Shown here: piece by piece, positions 20,080-29,300 of the stretch
Layout of the letters: the number at the start of each line of letters is the position of its first letter
Position numbering within the stretch: position 1 is the stretch's first letter
Position numbers and translations under genes: made by a program
Notes under the pieces: model-generated
Database searches by the model: none
What the model was told of the DNA's origin: nothing
The model's input: only the letters and a program-made list of their open reading frames with translations
NCBI RefSeq assembly: GCF_017355985.1
Contig: NZ_JAFIQU010000002.1
Coordinates: forward strand, 496,001 to 560,000
Direction: 5' to 3'
Source: Arenibaculum pallidiluteum
Lineage (GTDB): Bacteria; Pseudomonadota; Alphaproteobacteria; Azospirillales; Azospirillaceae
DNA: 64,000 bases

Positions 20080-21507
20080 TCAGACCCGCCGGTAATCGTC
20101 CTCGATGCGGACGATGTCGTCCTCGCCGAGATAGGTGCCCGACTGGACCTCGATCAGGTTGAGCATCACCTTGCCCGGGTTCTCCAGCCGGTGGACGCAG
20201 CCGAGCGGCAGGTAGACGGACTCGTTCTCGCGGACCAGCAACGTCTCGTCGTCGCGGGTGACGATCGCGGTGCCGGTCACGACGACCCAGTGCTCGGCCC
20301 GGTGGAAATGCTTCTGGAGCGACAGCTTGCGTCCGGGCTTCACCGTGATCGCCTTGACCTGGAAGCGGTCGCCCGCATGCAGCGTCTCGTAGGCGCCCCA
20401 GGGCCGGTGCACCACGCGGTGATCGGCCGTCTGATGGCGGCCGGAGGTCTTCAGCCGCTCGACCAGGCGCTTGACGTCCTGGGCGTGGTTGCGGTCCGTC
20501 ACGAGGACCGCATCCTTCATCACCACCACGACGGCGTCCTTGAGGCCTACCACGCCGGTCAGCACGCCGTCGGAACGGACGTAGCAGTCCTGCGATCCCT
20601 CGAAGACCACGTCGCCGATGCCGATGTTGCCCTGGTCGTCGCGCCCGCCGATCTCCCACAGCGCCGACCAGGCACCGATATCGGTCCAGCCCGCGCGCAG
20701 CGGCACGACCGCCGCGTTGGCCGTGCGCTCCATCACCGCGTAGTCGATGGAGATGTTGGGCGAGGCAGCGAAGGACGGCTCGTCCAGGCGCAGGAAGTCG
20801 AGGTCGCGGCGCCCCTTCGCGAGCGCCTCGCGACAGGCCTTCATCACGCCGGGCTCGAAGCGCTCGAGCTCCTCGACGAAGGTCGAGGCGCGGAACAGGA
20901 ACATCCCGCCGTTCCAGAAATACTCGCCCGAGGCGACATAGGTCTCGGCGACGTCGGCGGGCGGCTTCTCGACGAACTTCGCGACGCGGAACACGCCGCT
21001 GTCGCCCCAGGCTTCGCCGCGGCGGATGTAGCCGTAGCCGGTATTGGGGCCCGTCGGCTCGACCCCGAAGGTGACCAGCGCCCCCTGGCAGGCCGCCGCG
21101 CAGCCCTTCTCGACCGCGGCGCCGAAGGATTCCGCATCCTCCATGTGATGGTCGGCCGGCAGCACCAGAAGCAGGCAGTCGGGGTCCTTTTCGCGCGCCA
21201 GCTCCGCCGCGATGGCGATGGCGGGCGCCGTGTTGCGCCCGCAGGGCTCAAGCACGATGGTCTCGGGCGTGCAGCCCATCTGCTGGAGCTGCTCGCCGAT
21301 GATGAAGCGATGGGCTTCGTTGCAGACCACGATGGGGTTCGAGACCTGCGGCCTCCCCAGCACCCGCGCCACCGTCTCCTGCAGCATGGACCGCTCGGAC
21401 ATCAGCGGAAGAAGCTGCTTCGGATAGTTCTCGCGCGAAAGCGGCCAGAGACGGGATCCCGAGCCTCCGGAGAGGATCACCGGAACGATGGTTGCGGAAG
21501 CGGTCAC
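20080..21507 (-). CDS. manC: Mannose-1-P guanylyltransferase / mannose-6-P isomerase
   Basis: 475 aa, bifunctional type II enzyme (AlgA/ManC). The N-terminal pyrophosphorylase domain has [17 protein letters not shown] and FVEKP; the C-terminal ~115 residues are the cupin isomerase domain ([20 protein letters not shown]). It makes GDP-mannose and also supplies mannose-6-phosphate. First gene of the operon manC-manB-UDP-glucuronate decarboxylase. The upstream 153 bases contain an inverted repeat (21575-21606). Confidence 0.94.
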   Translation of the reverse strand: MTASATIVPVILSGGSGSRLWPLSRENYPKQLLPLMSERSMLQETVARVLGRPQVSNPIVVCNEAHRFIIGEQLQQMGCTPETIVLEPCGRNTAPAIAIAAELAREKDPDCLLLVLPADHHMEDAESFGAAVEKGCAAACQGALVTFGVEPTGPNTGYGYIRRGEAWGDSGVFRVAKFVEKPPADVAETYVASGEYFWNGGMFLFRASTFVEELERFEPGVMKACREALAKGRRDLDFLRLDEPSFAASPNISIDYAVMERTANAAVVPLRAGWTDIGAWSALWEIGGRDDQGNIGIGDVVFEGSQDCYVRSDGVLTGVVGLKDAVVVVMKDAVLVTDRNHAQDVKRLVERLKTSGRHQTADHRVVHRPWGAYETLHAGDRFQVKAITVKPGRKLSLQKHFHRAEHWVVVTGTAIVTRDDETLLVRENESVYLPLGCVHRLENPGKVMLNLIEVQSGTYLGEDDIVRIEDDYRRV

Positions 21508-21574
21508 GTCGGGGTCTCGTTCAATAAAGGAGCACCGGCAGGTCGGTGATAGCCGCTCGCCGCCTGCTTGTCAC

Positions 21575-21606
21575 GTTTCATGAAGGACGCACGCGCTCAT
21601 TGAAAC
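21575..21606. repeat. Imperfect inverted repeat upstream of manC
   Basis: GTTTCATGA at 21575-21583 and TCATTGAAAC at 21597-21606 are inverted with one extra base. It lies about 70 bases before the manC start and 55 bases after the upstream gene's stop (both on the minus strand), so it may be an operator for manC or a terminator for the mutY operon. Confidence 0.4.
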
Positions 21607-21647
21607 CCGGCCTCGCCCGCGGCGCGACGCCCGATTCGGGGCACCCC

Positions 21648-21673
21648 TCAGATGCCCGTCTCAGATGCCCGTC
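21648..21673. repeat. Tandem 13-bp duplication across a stop codon
   Basis: TCAGATGCCCGTC occurs at 21648-21660 and again immediately at 21661-21673. The second copy contains the stop codon and last codons of the small exported-protein gene; the first copy lies just beyond it. Confidence 0.75.
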
Positions 21674-22167
21674 CGGGGGAGCAGCGGCAGGACCGTCGGC
21701 GGTGGCAGGCCCGTCGCGCTGGCGATGTCGCGGGCATAGGCGCCGCGGACCGGCGCGACCGCGAGGTCGTGGGAGCTGCGGAGCTCGTCGAGGCGGGCCC
21801 GCTCGGCAGGGCTGAGGGGCCGGCCCAGCAGGGTTTCGGCCAGGGGAGGATCGATGGCGCCCGTGCTCAGGTCGCGCAGCATCTCGGGCGAAAGCCCCAG
21901 CAGCCCGGCGACCGAATGCATGAAGACGAGGTCCTGCTCGCGCAGGGCCGAAACGGCACGGCGCCCGGCATCCAGGCAGCGCGTCCGCTCGGCCCCGTCC
22001 AGCGGACGGCCGAGCAGCCCCTCCAGCTCCGTCAGGAGAATGGACAGGGCCGACGGCTCCTGAGCCCGGGCGGCGCTCGGCGCCAGGGCACCCAAGGTGG
22101 CGAGCGCGGCGATCAGCGCCGCCGCAACGGCGACGCGCAGACGGTTCAAGCGAAGAGGCGCCCCCAT
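21661..22167 (-). CDS. Small exported protein of unknown function
   Basis: 168 aa. A clear signal peptide (LRVAVAAALIAALATLGALAPSAARAQ) predicts a periplasmic protein of ~130 residues. I do not recognise the family. It contains an internal duplication: LLGRPLDGAERTRCLD and LLGRPLSPAERARLDEL, spaced by about 65 residues, each followed by an alpha-helical stretch. Good ribosome site (AGGGAGGACGGC). It is the last gene of a run mutY - DUF1194 - this gene, 60 bases after the DUF1194 stop. The 3' end carries a 13-bp tandem duplication. Confidence 0.7.
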   Translation of the reverse strand: MGAPLRLNRLRVAVAAALIAALATLGALAPSAARAQEPSALSILLTELEGLLGRPLDGAERTRCLDAGRRAVSALREQDLVFMHSVAGLLGLSPEMLRDLSTGAIDPPLAETLLGRPLSPAERARLDELRSSHDLAVAPVRGAYARDIASATGLPPPTVLPLLPRTGI

Positions 22168-22227
22168 GCCGTCCTCCCTGTCTTCCGCTGGGCTGGGCGC
22201 GGAGCGTCGCAGATTACGGAAAAACGA

Positions 22228-23115
22228 TCAACGATTCCGGCGAGCGCCCCGAAGGGAAGCCGCAATGAGCCGCGAAGAACCAACCGGCTCGGGTGCGAGG
22301 GCGGCGAAATCGGCGCCTCCCTCGACCGGCCGCACCTGGACCATCTCGGCGATCAGCTTCTGCACGAGCGCCTCGGCGAAGCTCTCCCGGCTCTCGGCCG
22401 TACGCACGAAGGAGCCGGGGCCGCCGATCACGCTCTCCGCGAAGTAGCCCTCCAGCCAGTCGTACTCGTCCAGGATCACCAGCGCGTTGACCGTGAGGCC
22501 ATCCGCCACCGCGCGGTCGCGGGCGGCCTCGACGGGGGCCCCGCCATTGGAGAAGCCGTTGCTGACGATGTCCACGGTCCTCTGGGCGCCGGAGAAGCCG
22601 TTCCCCGCGAACATGGGCCGAATCGCATCGAGCGCGCTGCCGATGGCGGTGCTGCCCGCGCCTTCGGGACGCGCGATCGCCTCGACGCGGTCAGCGAAGG
22701 CGCGGGCATCGGCGGCGCCGCGCACAAGCGTCCAGGGGACCAGCACCCGCGCACTGCCCGGCCCCGAGAAGCCGATCACCGCCACGGCGACCCCCGTGCC
22801 GCCGCTGGCCTCGATGGCCTGGATCAGCCGCGGGTCCCGGAAGGCCTGGGCATGACCGCGGAACTGGAAGTCCATCGCCCCGCCCGAGATGCTGGCAGAC
22901 ACGTCCACGGCGAGCGCCAGCTCCAGGGCCACCGGCTTGCCCGGCGCAGGGTCGGCGCCTGGCGCCGCATGCGCAGCGCCCGCGCCGCCCAGCGCGGCCG
23001 CCGCCCCGGATGCGAGGAGCACCGCCAGGAACGCCAGCCGCGCCGCAAAACAGGAAAGCCTCACGATTCCCTCACCCATCCCAATTCGCAGCGCGTCCGT
23101 CCCGGCCCCGACCAT
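22228..23115 (-). CDS. DUF1194 protein (VWA-like, exported)
   Basis: 295 aa. After a signal peptide (AARLAFLAVLLASGAAAA ... GAAHA) comes a von Willebrand factor A-like domain with a MIDAS-type DxSxS (LALAVDVSASISGG) and the DUF1194 features (RTVDIVSNGFSNGG, VNALVILDEYDWLEGYF). Function unknown; periplasmic metal-dependent protein binding is the family-level guess. The ATG at 23115 shares bases with the mutY stop (TGATG), implying translational coupling. A GTG at 23064, after GGTGAGGGA, would give a more standard signal peptide and is a real alternative. Confidence 0.82.
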   Translation of the reverse strand: MVGAGTDALRIGMGEGIVRLSCFAARLAFLAVLLASGAAAALGGAGAAHAAPGADPAPGKPVALELALAVDVSASISGGAMDFQFRGHAQAFRDPRLIQAIEASGGTGVAVAVIGFSGPGSARVLVPWTLVRGAADARAFADRVEAIARPEGAGSTAIGSALDAIRPMFAGNGFSGAQRTVDIVSNGFSNGGAPVEAARDRAVADGLTVNALVILDEYDWLEGYFAESVIGGPGSFVRTAESRESFAEALVQKLIAEMVQVRPVEGGADFAALAPEPVGSSRLIAASLRGARRNR

Positions 23116-24197
23116 CAGGTCTTGGAAAGCGCATGGCGCACGACCTTCATCATCACCGTCGGCAACGCGAAGTCCGCGAGCCGGTCCACCGGGGCCCAGA
23201 CACCCTCGACCGCGCGCCAGCCCTCGCCGGCCACGGCCGCGGCGACCACGAGTTCCAGAGGAAAATGGGTGAATGCATGGCGCACGACCCCCGGCAGCGG
23301 CCGCCAGGCCGTAGCGGGCGGGACAGCGACCGGGGCTGCGACGATCGCATCCGCAAGCTCCGGCGCCGGGCCGGCCAGCCAGGGCGTCGAGGGAACCTCC
23401 ATCATCCCGCCGAGCATGCCCTCCTCAGGTCGGCGGCGCAGCAGCACCGCTCCCTCGGGGTTCACCAGCCAGAAGGCGATGCCGCGGCGCACCGGGCGCT
23501 CCGCCTTGGCGGCCTTGCGGGGCAGGTCCTCCTGGATGCCCAGGGCCCGGGCGCGGCAGGCGTCCGACCAGGGGCACAGGATGCAGCGCGGCCTGCGCGG
23601 CACGCAGATCGAGGATCCCAGATCCATCAGGGCCTGGGCGTAGTCGCCGGGCCTGAGATCGGGCGTCAGCGTTCCGGCGAGCCGGCGGAGCGTCTCCTTG
23701 GATCCCGGAAGCGGGTCCTCAACCGCGAAGACGCGCGAGATCACGCGCTCGATGTTGCCGTCCAGCACGGCCGCGGGGCGGTCGAAGGCGATGGCGGCGA
23801 TCGCGGCCGCGGTGTAGGCGCCGATGCCGGGAAGCCGGCGCAGCGCCTCCTCGGTGTCCGGAAAGCGGCCGCCATGCTCGAAAGCGACGACCTGCGCGCA
23901 GCGGTGCAGGTTTCGGGCGCGGGCGTAATAGCCGAGCCCGGCCCAGGCATGGAGCACCGCGTCCAGATCGGCGGATGCCAGCGCCTGCACCGTCGGCCAG
24001 CGCTCGGTGAAGCGCTGGAAATAGGGCGCGACCGCCTGGACCGTGGTCTGCTGGAGCATCACCTCCGACAGCCAGACTCGGTACGGGTCCGCGACCTCCC
24101 CGGGACGGGCCCGCCAGGGCAGGTCCCGGCGGTGGCGGTCGTACCAGGCGAGCATGCGGGAGGAAAGCGCTGATGCTTCAGAGATCGGGCTGTCCAT
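23115..24197 (-). CDS. mutY: A/G-specific adenine glycosylase
   Basis: 360 aa. Removes adenine mispaired with 8-oxoguanine or G. Motifs: WLSEVMLQQTTVQAVAPYF with the catalytic Glu, helix-hairpin-helix LRRLPGIGAYTAAAIAAIAF, VLDGNIERVISR with the catalytic Asp, and the [4Fe-4S] cluster CVPRRPRCILCPWSDAC (C-x6-C-x2-C-x5-C). The C-terminal NUDIX-like domain that recognises 8-oxoguanine follows (ending ALSKT). Divergent from the DciA-like gene by 33 bases, and coupled to the DUF1194 gene downstream. Confidence 0.95.
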   Translation of the reverse strand: MDSPISEASALSSRMLAWYDRHRRDLPWRARPGEVADPYRVWLSEVMLQQTTVQAVAPYFQRFTERWPTVQALASADLDAVLHAWAGLGYYARARNLHRCAQVVAFEHGGRFPDTEEALRRLPGIGAYTAAAIAAIAFDRPAAVLDGNIERVISRVFAVEDPLPGSKETLRRLAGTLTPDLRPGDYAQALMDLGSSICVPRRPRCILCPWSDACRARALGIQEDLPRKAAKAERPVRRGIAFWLVNPEGAVLLRRRPEEGMLGGMMEVPSTPWLAGPAPELADAIVAAPVAVPPATAWRPLPGVVRHAFTHFPLELVVAAAVAGEGWRAVEGVWAPVDRLADFALPTVMMKVVRHALSKT

Positions 24198-24230
24198 GCG
24201 GGTTGTCGCGGCGGGAAGGGTCCTTTAACT

Positions 24231-24752
24231 ATGGTGCCTGCAGCCTCCGCCCCCAAGCCCGCCGTGCGGCGCCCTGACCGAGGAGATCCGGCCGTGCCCG
24301 GCCCCCGCCCGCTGTCCCGAGTCGTCCCAGCCGTCGCATCCCAGGCTCTGGGCAAGAAGGGTCAGGCCTTCGGCGCGCTCCTGGGCGACTGGGGAACGGT
24401 GATGGGTTCCGATCTCGCGGCGCGCGCCGTCCCGGTCAAGCTGACCTTCCCCGCCGGCCGGCGCGAGGGGGCGACGCTTCTGGTGCGCGCGCTCGGACCC
24501 GCGGCGCTCGAGATCCAGCACGCGGAGCCACAGCTCGTCGAACGGATCAACGGTTTCTTCGGATATGGCGCCGTGGCCCGGCTGAAGATCGTCCAGGCCG
24601 CGCCGCCGCCACGGCCCGCAAGGCGGATCAGGCCGGTGCCCGCCGCCGAGGATGACCGCATCCGCAAAGCCGCCGCAAAGGTGGAGGACGAAGGCCTGCG
24701 CGATGCGCTGGTCCGCCTGGGCCAGGCGATCGCTTCACGCGGGGACCGCTGA
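24231..24752 (+). CDS. DUF721 / DciA-like protein
   Basis: 173 aa. The central region VVPAVASQALGKKGQAFGALLGDWGTVMG through LLVRALGPAALEIQHAEPQLVERINGFFG is the DUF721 domain, shared with DciA, the helicase-operator protein that helps load DnaB in bacteria lacking DnaC. The C-terminal part is charged and variable. Position next to mutY, a DsbA-like gene and smc is conserved in many alphaproteobacteria. Whether it acts on DnaB here is inferred from the family. Confidence 0.85.
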   Translation: MVPAASAPKPAVRRPDRGDPAVPGPRPLSRVVPAVASQALGKKGQAFGALLGDWGTVMGSDLAARAVPVKLTFPAGRREGATLLVRALGPAALEIQHAEPQLVERINGFFGYGAVARLKIVQAAPPPRPARRIRPVPAAEDDRIRKAAAKVEDEGLRDALVRLGQAIASRGDR

Positions 24753-24823
24753 CCGGCCGAAGGTCTTGCTCCGGCCGGAGTGGTCTCGTTATAGTTACAA
24801 CATGTGGTAGGCAGGAGGCGATT

Positions 24824-25612
24824 TTGCGCCGATATATGTTGATCGTTGCGGCCGTGGTGGTTGTGGTCGCGATCGCCGCCCTGGTCGGCCTGCGCGGGGG
24901 CAGCGGCAGCCGCACCGCGGAGGTGATCCCGAGCCAGCCGGCCGGCACCGCTGCCGTGCCCGCCACGCCGGCGCCCGCGGCGCCCGCGCCCGCCCCGGCA
25001 GCGACGCCCGCGCAGACCGCGGCCGCGCCGGCAGCGGCGCCCGCCGCGCGGCCGGAACCCGGTGCGCCGCGGACCACCGAGGACATGCTGAAGGACCGCG
25101 TCCTCGGCAGCCCGGACGCGGCCGTCACGATCATCGAGTACGCCTCGCTGACCTGCCCGCACTGTGCGGCTTTCCATGCGAATACCCTGCCCGAACTGAA
25201 GAAGCGCTACGTGGATACCGGCAAGGTCCGGATCATCTTCCGCGACTTCCCGTTCGACGCCGCGGCGCTCCGTGCCTCGATGCTGGCGCGCTGCGCCGCG
25301 CCCGAGCGCTATTTCGGCGTGCTCGACGTGCTGTTCCGCAGCCAGGAGACCTGGTCGCGGGCCCAGGATCCCTTGAAGGCGCTGTCGCAGACCGGACGCC
25401 TTGCCGGGGTGGGCCAGCAGGAGTTCGACGCCTGCATGGCCAACGAGGCGCTGCTGAACGGGATCGTGAACATCCGCATGGAGGGCGAGCAGCGCTTCCA
25501 GGTGAACTCGACCCCGACCTTCGTGTTCCGCCGCGGCGACCGCGAGGAGAAGTTCTCCGGGGCCCAGTCGATCGACCGCTTCGCCGAGGTGCTCGGCCGC
25601 CTCGGGGCCTGA
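24824..25612 (+). CDS. DsbA-family thiol-disulfide oxidoreductase, membrane-anchored
   Basis: 262 aa. An N-terminal hydrophobic segment (MLIVAAVVVVVAIAALVGL) is followed by a ~55-residue Ala/Pro-rich linker and a thioredoxin-like DsbA domain with active site CPHC (EYASLTCPHCAAFH), the cis-Pro loop VNSTPTFVF and IIFRDFPFD. It should form or shuffle disulfides in the periplasm. TTG at 24824 is chosen because AGGAGG lies 8 bases upstream; ATG at 24836 is the alternative. smc follows after 13 bases. Confidence 0.88.
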   Translation: MRRYMLIVAAVVVVVAIAALVGLRGGSGSRTAEVIPSQPAGTAAVPATPAPAAPAPAPAATPAQTAAAPAAAPAARPEPGAPRTTEDMLKDRVLGSPDAAVTIIEYASLTCPHCAAFHANTLPELKKRYVDTGKVRIIFRDFPFDAAALRASMLARCAAPERYFGVLDVLFRSQETWSRAQDPLKALSQTGRLAGVGQQEFDACMANEALLNGIVNIRMEGEQRFQVNSTPTFVFRRGDREEKFSGAQSIDRFAEVLGRLGA

Positions 25613-25625
25613 GGCGGCAGGGGCC

Positions 25626-28600
25626 GTGCAGTTCGTCAAGCTCCGCCTCTCGGGCTTCAAGTCCTTCGTCGACGCGACGGAGCTCGTGATCGAGCCCGGC
25701 ATGACAGGGATCGTGGGCCCGAACGGCTGCGGCAAGTCGAACCTCGTCGAAGCGCTCCGCTGGGTCATGGGGGAGACCTCGGCCAAGCGCATGCGCGGCG
25801 ACGACATGGACGACGTGATCTTCGGCGGCACCGACAGGCGGCCGGCGCGGAACGTGGCCGAGGTCTCGCTGCTGATCGACAACAGGCGGCGCACGGCCCC
25901 AGCGGGCTTCAACGAGTTCGACGATCTGGAGGTGATCCGCCGGATCGAGCGCGGCTCCGGATCGGACTACCGGATCAACGGCAAGTCCGTCCGCGCGCGC
26001 GACGTCCAGCTCCTGTTCCAGGACAACGCCTCCGGCGCGAACTCCCCGGCCCTGGTCAGCCAGGGCCGCATCGGGGCGCTGATCAACGCCAGGCCGACCG
26101 AGCGCCGCTCCATCCTGGAGGAGGCGGCGGGCATCACCGGCCTGCATTCCCGCCGCCACGAGGCCGAGCTGCGCCTCAAGGCGGCGGAGCAGAACCTGGT
26201 CCGGCTCGACGACGTGATCGCGGCCATGGACACGCAGCTCGGCGGGCTGCGCAAGCAGGCCCGCCAGGCCAGCCGCTACCGGAACCTGTCCGAGCATATC
26301 CGCCAGGCCGAGGCGGCCCAGCTCCACCTGCGCTGGATCGCGGCCCAGACGCAGCTCGCCCGCGCCCGCGCCGGCTTCGAGGCGGCCGAGGCGACCGTGC
26401 GAGAGCTGATGGCGCGCGCGGCGCACGAGACGGCCCAGCGGACCGACGCGGCCGCCGGACTTCCCGAGCTGCGCCGCGCCGAGCAGGCCGCTGCGGCGCA
26501 GCTGCAGCGGCTGGTCGTCGAGCGCGAGCAGCTCGATGCCGAGGAGCGCCGCATCGCCGAGGCGCGCACGGCCAACGAGCGCCGGCTTGCCCAGGTCGCG
26601 ACGGACCTGACGCGCGAGCGGGCGCTGTCGGAGGATGCGGGCGCCGCCCTGGCGCGCCTGACCGAGGAGCGCGAGGGGCTCATCGAGGCCCAGGGCGAGG
26701 AATCGCTGGCCGAGGAGGAGGCGCGCGCTGCGCTCGATGAGGCGCGGGAGGCCGTGGACGCGCTGGACCGCGAGCTTTCGCGCCTGACCGAGCAGGCCGC
26801 CGCGGACGAGGCGCGCCGCGCCGCCGCGCAACGCGAGGCCGCCGAGCTGGAGCGCCGGCGCGAGACCGCCGCGAGGCGCCTGGACGAGACGCGCCGGCAA
26901 CGCGAGCAGCTCGAGGCCGAGCTCGCGGCGGCGGGCGACCTGGGCGAGGCCGAGGAGGCCCTGGCTGCCGCCGAGGAAAGGCTGGAGATCGCCCGCGAGC
27001 AGGCCGAGGGCGCCGAGCAGGCCCGGGCCGCTGCCGAGCGCGACGCGGCCCGCGCGCGTGAGGCGCTGCAGGCCGCCGAGGGCACCCAGGCGAAGCTGCG
27101 CGCCGAGGAGAAGGGCCTTGCCGAACTGCTGGCCACCGCGGGCGGGAAGCAGTTCCCCCCGCTGGTGGACGCGCTGACCGTCGAGCCCGGCTGGGAGGCG
27201 GCGCTGGCCGCCGCGCTGGGGGACGCGCTGACGGCCCCGCTCGATGAGGCGGCGCCCGTGCACTGGCGCACCCTGCCCGCCTATGCCACCCCCCCGGCCC
27301 TGCCCGCCGGGGCGGCCCCGCTGGCGGCGCGTGTGCGTGCGCCGGCGGCGCTGGAGCGCTGCCTGGCACTGGTCGGCGTCGTGGCGGACGAGGCGTCCGC
27401 CCGCGCCATGATGGCGGGGCTGCAGCCCGGCCAGGTTCTGGTCGGCCGCGAGGGCGGGTGCTGGCGCTGGGACGGCTTCTCGGTGGCGCCCGGGGCGCCC
27501 ACGGCGGCGGCCGTCCGGCTGCGCCAGCGCAACCGGCTGGCCGAGCTGCGCACCGAGATCGAGGCTGCGGCGGACGGGCTGGTCGCGCTGCGCGACGGGC
27601 TCGAAGCCGCGCGGCGCGCCGGCGAGCAGGCCGCCGACGGCGACCGTGCCGCGCGCGAAGCCGTGCGCGCCGCTTTCGCAGAGACCGGCCGTGCCCGCGA
27701 GGCGCAGGCGCGCCTCGCGCAGGCGACGGCCGCCTCGAAATCCCGCCTGGGCGCCCTGGACGAGGCCGTGGAGCGGCTCGAGGGCGATCTGGAAGAGGTG
27801 GCGGCGCTGGCGGTCGGGGCACGTTCGGCCTTGATCGAGCTGCCTGAGCCGGCTGCGGTGCGCGAGGCGGTCGCGGAGCTGCGCGCCAGCCTGGCGGAAC
27901 GCCGCGCCGATCTCGCCAACCGGCAGAACGCCCTGGACCGGCTCGCCCGCGAGGCGCAGGCGCGGCGCCAGCGACTGGGCGCCATCGAGGCCGAGGCCCA
28001 GGGCTGGCGCTCGCGCTCCGTCGGCGCCGACGAACGCCTGGCGGAGCTGCGCGAGCGGGCTGAGCAGGCCCGCGCCGAGCTGGAGACCCTGGCCGACCGG
28101 CCCGCCGAGATCGCGGCCGAGCGCTCGGCCCTGCTGGACCGCATCGCGGAAGCCGAGCGTAGCCGACGGCGCGCCGCCGACACGCTGGCGGAGGCCGAGC
28201 GCAGCCTTGCCGAGGCCGAGCGCCGCCTGCGCCAGTCCGAGACCGATCTGGGCTCCGCCCGCGAGGAGCGCGTGCGCGCCGAGGCGGCGGTCGCCGCCGC
28301 CATGCAGGCCGGCGAGGCCGTGCGCGAGCGCATCGTGGAGCGGCTGGAATGCACGCCGGAGCAGGTGCGCGAGCTCGCCGGCTTCGATGAGGGCGAGCCC
28401 CTGCCCGAACTGGCCTCGGTCGAGCAGAGGCTCGAGCGGCTCGTGCGCGAGCGCGAGACCATGGGACCGGTGAACCTCCTGGCCGAGCGCGAGGCGTCCG
28501 AGTTGGAGCAGCAGATCACCGCCATGCAGACGGAGCGCGAGGACCTGACGGCGGCGATCGGGCGGCTGCGCCAGGGAATTTCAAGCCTGAACAAGGAGGC

Positions 28601-29087
28601 GCGCGAGCGGCTCCTGGCGTCGTTCGAGACGGTGGCCGGCCATTTCGAGGAGATGTTCACGCGGCTCTTCGGCGGCGGAAGGGCGCAGCTCAAGCTGACC
28701 GAAGCCGAGGACCCGCTGGATGCGGGGCTGGAGATCTACGCCAGCCCACCGGGCAAGAAGCTGCAGATCCTGTCGCTGCTGTCGGGCGGCGAGCAGGCCC
28801 TGACCGCCCTTGCCCTGCTCTTCGCCGTGTTCCTGACCAACCCTGCGCCGATCTGCGTGCTCGACGAGGTCGACGCGCCCCTCGACGAGGCCAATGTCGA
28901 CCGCTTCGTCGCCATGGTCGAGGAGATGGCGCGGCGCAGCGGGACGCGCTTCCTGCTGATCACCCACCATCGCCTGACCATGGCCCGCATGGACCGGCTG
29001 TTCGGGGTCACCATGGGCGAGCGCGGCGTCAGCCAGCTCGTCTCGGTCGACCTGAACGCGGCGGAGGAGCTGCGCGGCGCGGCCTGA
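25626..29087 (+). CDS. smc: Chromosome segregation protein SMC
   Basis: 1153 aa, normal length. Walker A GIVGPNGCGKSNLVEALRW near residue 32, two long coiled-coil arms rich in Ala/Glu/Arg, a hinge around residues 500-600 (PPLVDALTVEPGWEAALAAALGD), and C-terminal ABC signature SLLSGGEQALTALALLFA followed by Walker B CVLDEVDAPLDEANVDRF. It organises and segregates the chromosome together with ScpA and ScpB, which are not in this window. GTG start at 25626, 13 bases after the DsbA-like gene. Confidence 0.96.
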   Translation: MQFVKLRLSGFKSFVDATELVIEPGMTGIVGPNGCGKSNLVEALRWVMGETSAKRMRGDDMDDVIFGGTDRRPARNVAEVSLLIDNRRRTAPAGFNEFDDLEVIRRIERGSGSDYRINGKSVRARDVQLLFQDNASGANSPALVSQGRIGALINARPTERRSILEEAAGITGLHSRRHEAELRLKAAEQNLVRLDDVIAAMDTQLGGLRKQARQASRYRNLSEHIRQAEAAQLHLRWIAAQTQLARARAGFEAAEATVRELMARAAHETAQRTDAAAGLPELRRAEQAAAAQLQRLVVEREQLDAEERRIAEARTANERRLAQVATDLTRERALSEDAGAALARLTEEREGLIEAQGEESLAEEEARAALDEAREAVDALDRELSRLTEQAAADEARRAAAQREAAELERRRETAARRLDETRRQREQLEAELAAAGDLGEAEEALAAAEERLEIAREQAEGAEQARAAAERDAARAREALQAAEGTQAKLRAEEKGLAELLATAGGKQFPPLVDALTVEPGWEAALAAALGDALTAPLDEAAPVHWRTLPAYATPPALPAGAAPLAARVRAPAALERCLALVGVVADEASARAMMAGLQPGQVLVGREGGCWRWDGFSVAPGAPTAAAVRLRQRNRLAELRTEIEAAADGLVALRDGLEAARRAGEQAADGDRAAREAVRAAFAETGRAREAQARLAQATAASKSRLGALDEAVERLEGDLEEVAALAVGARSALIELPEPAAVREAVAELRASLAERRADLANRQNALDRLAREAQARRQRLGAIEAEAQGWRSRSVGADERLAELRERAEQARAELETLADRPAEIAAERSALLDRIAEAERSRRRAADTLAEAERSLAEAERRLRQSETDLGSAREERVRAEAAVAAAMQAGEAVRERIVERLECTPEQVRELAGFDEGEPLPELASVEQRLERLVRERETMGPVNLLAEREASELEQQITAMQTEREDLTAAIGRLRQGISSLNKEARERLLASFETVAGHFEEMFTRLFGGGRAQLKLTEAEDPLDAGLEIYASPPGKKLQILSLLSGGEQALTALALLFAVFLTNPAPICVLDEVDAPLDEANVDRFVAMVEEMARRSGTRFLLITHHRLTMARMDRLFGVTMGERGVSQLVSVDLNAAEELRGAA

Positions 29088-29108
29088 CGCCGGCCGGGCC
29101 CGGCACCC

Positions 29109-29300
29109 TCAGGCTGCCTCGGCTTCGCTGCGGCGGCTGCGGACGGTGCGGCTGCGCTGTTCGGCGTAGGCGCGGAACAGGGCGGGATCCTCGAGGATCT
29201 GCCGGGCGCGCTGCGCCTTGCGGGGGTCGCTGTGGTTGGCGAGCTGGCGCAGCGTGTTGGCCGCGATACGGAATTCGACAGCGAGATTGCGCGTCATCAT
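29109..29300 (-). CDS. Small conserved-looking protein of unknown function
   Basis: 63 aa from ATG at 29300 (AGGAG 4 bases upstream; a second ATG at 29297 has better spacing). Basic and helical: FRIAANTLRQLANHSDPRKAQRARQILEDPALFRAYAEQ, ending in an Arg-rich tail. No membrane segment, no motif I recognise. Convergent with smc, 21 bases away. The codon use and good ribosome site argue that it is real. A hyphenated inverted repeat lies just upstream at 29314-29329. Confidence 0.55.
   Translation of the reverse strand: MMTRNLAVEFRIAANTLRQLANHSDPRKAQRARQILEDPALFRAYAEQRSRTVRSRRSEAEAA

Noticed and set aside
24753-24823. CTCCGGCCGGAG palindrome (24769-24780) as an operator of the dsbA-like gene
   Set aside because: Short, very GC-rich palindromes are expected by chance here, and it is not well placed relative to the possible -10 at 24790.
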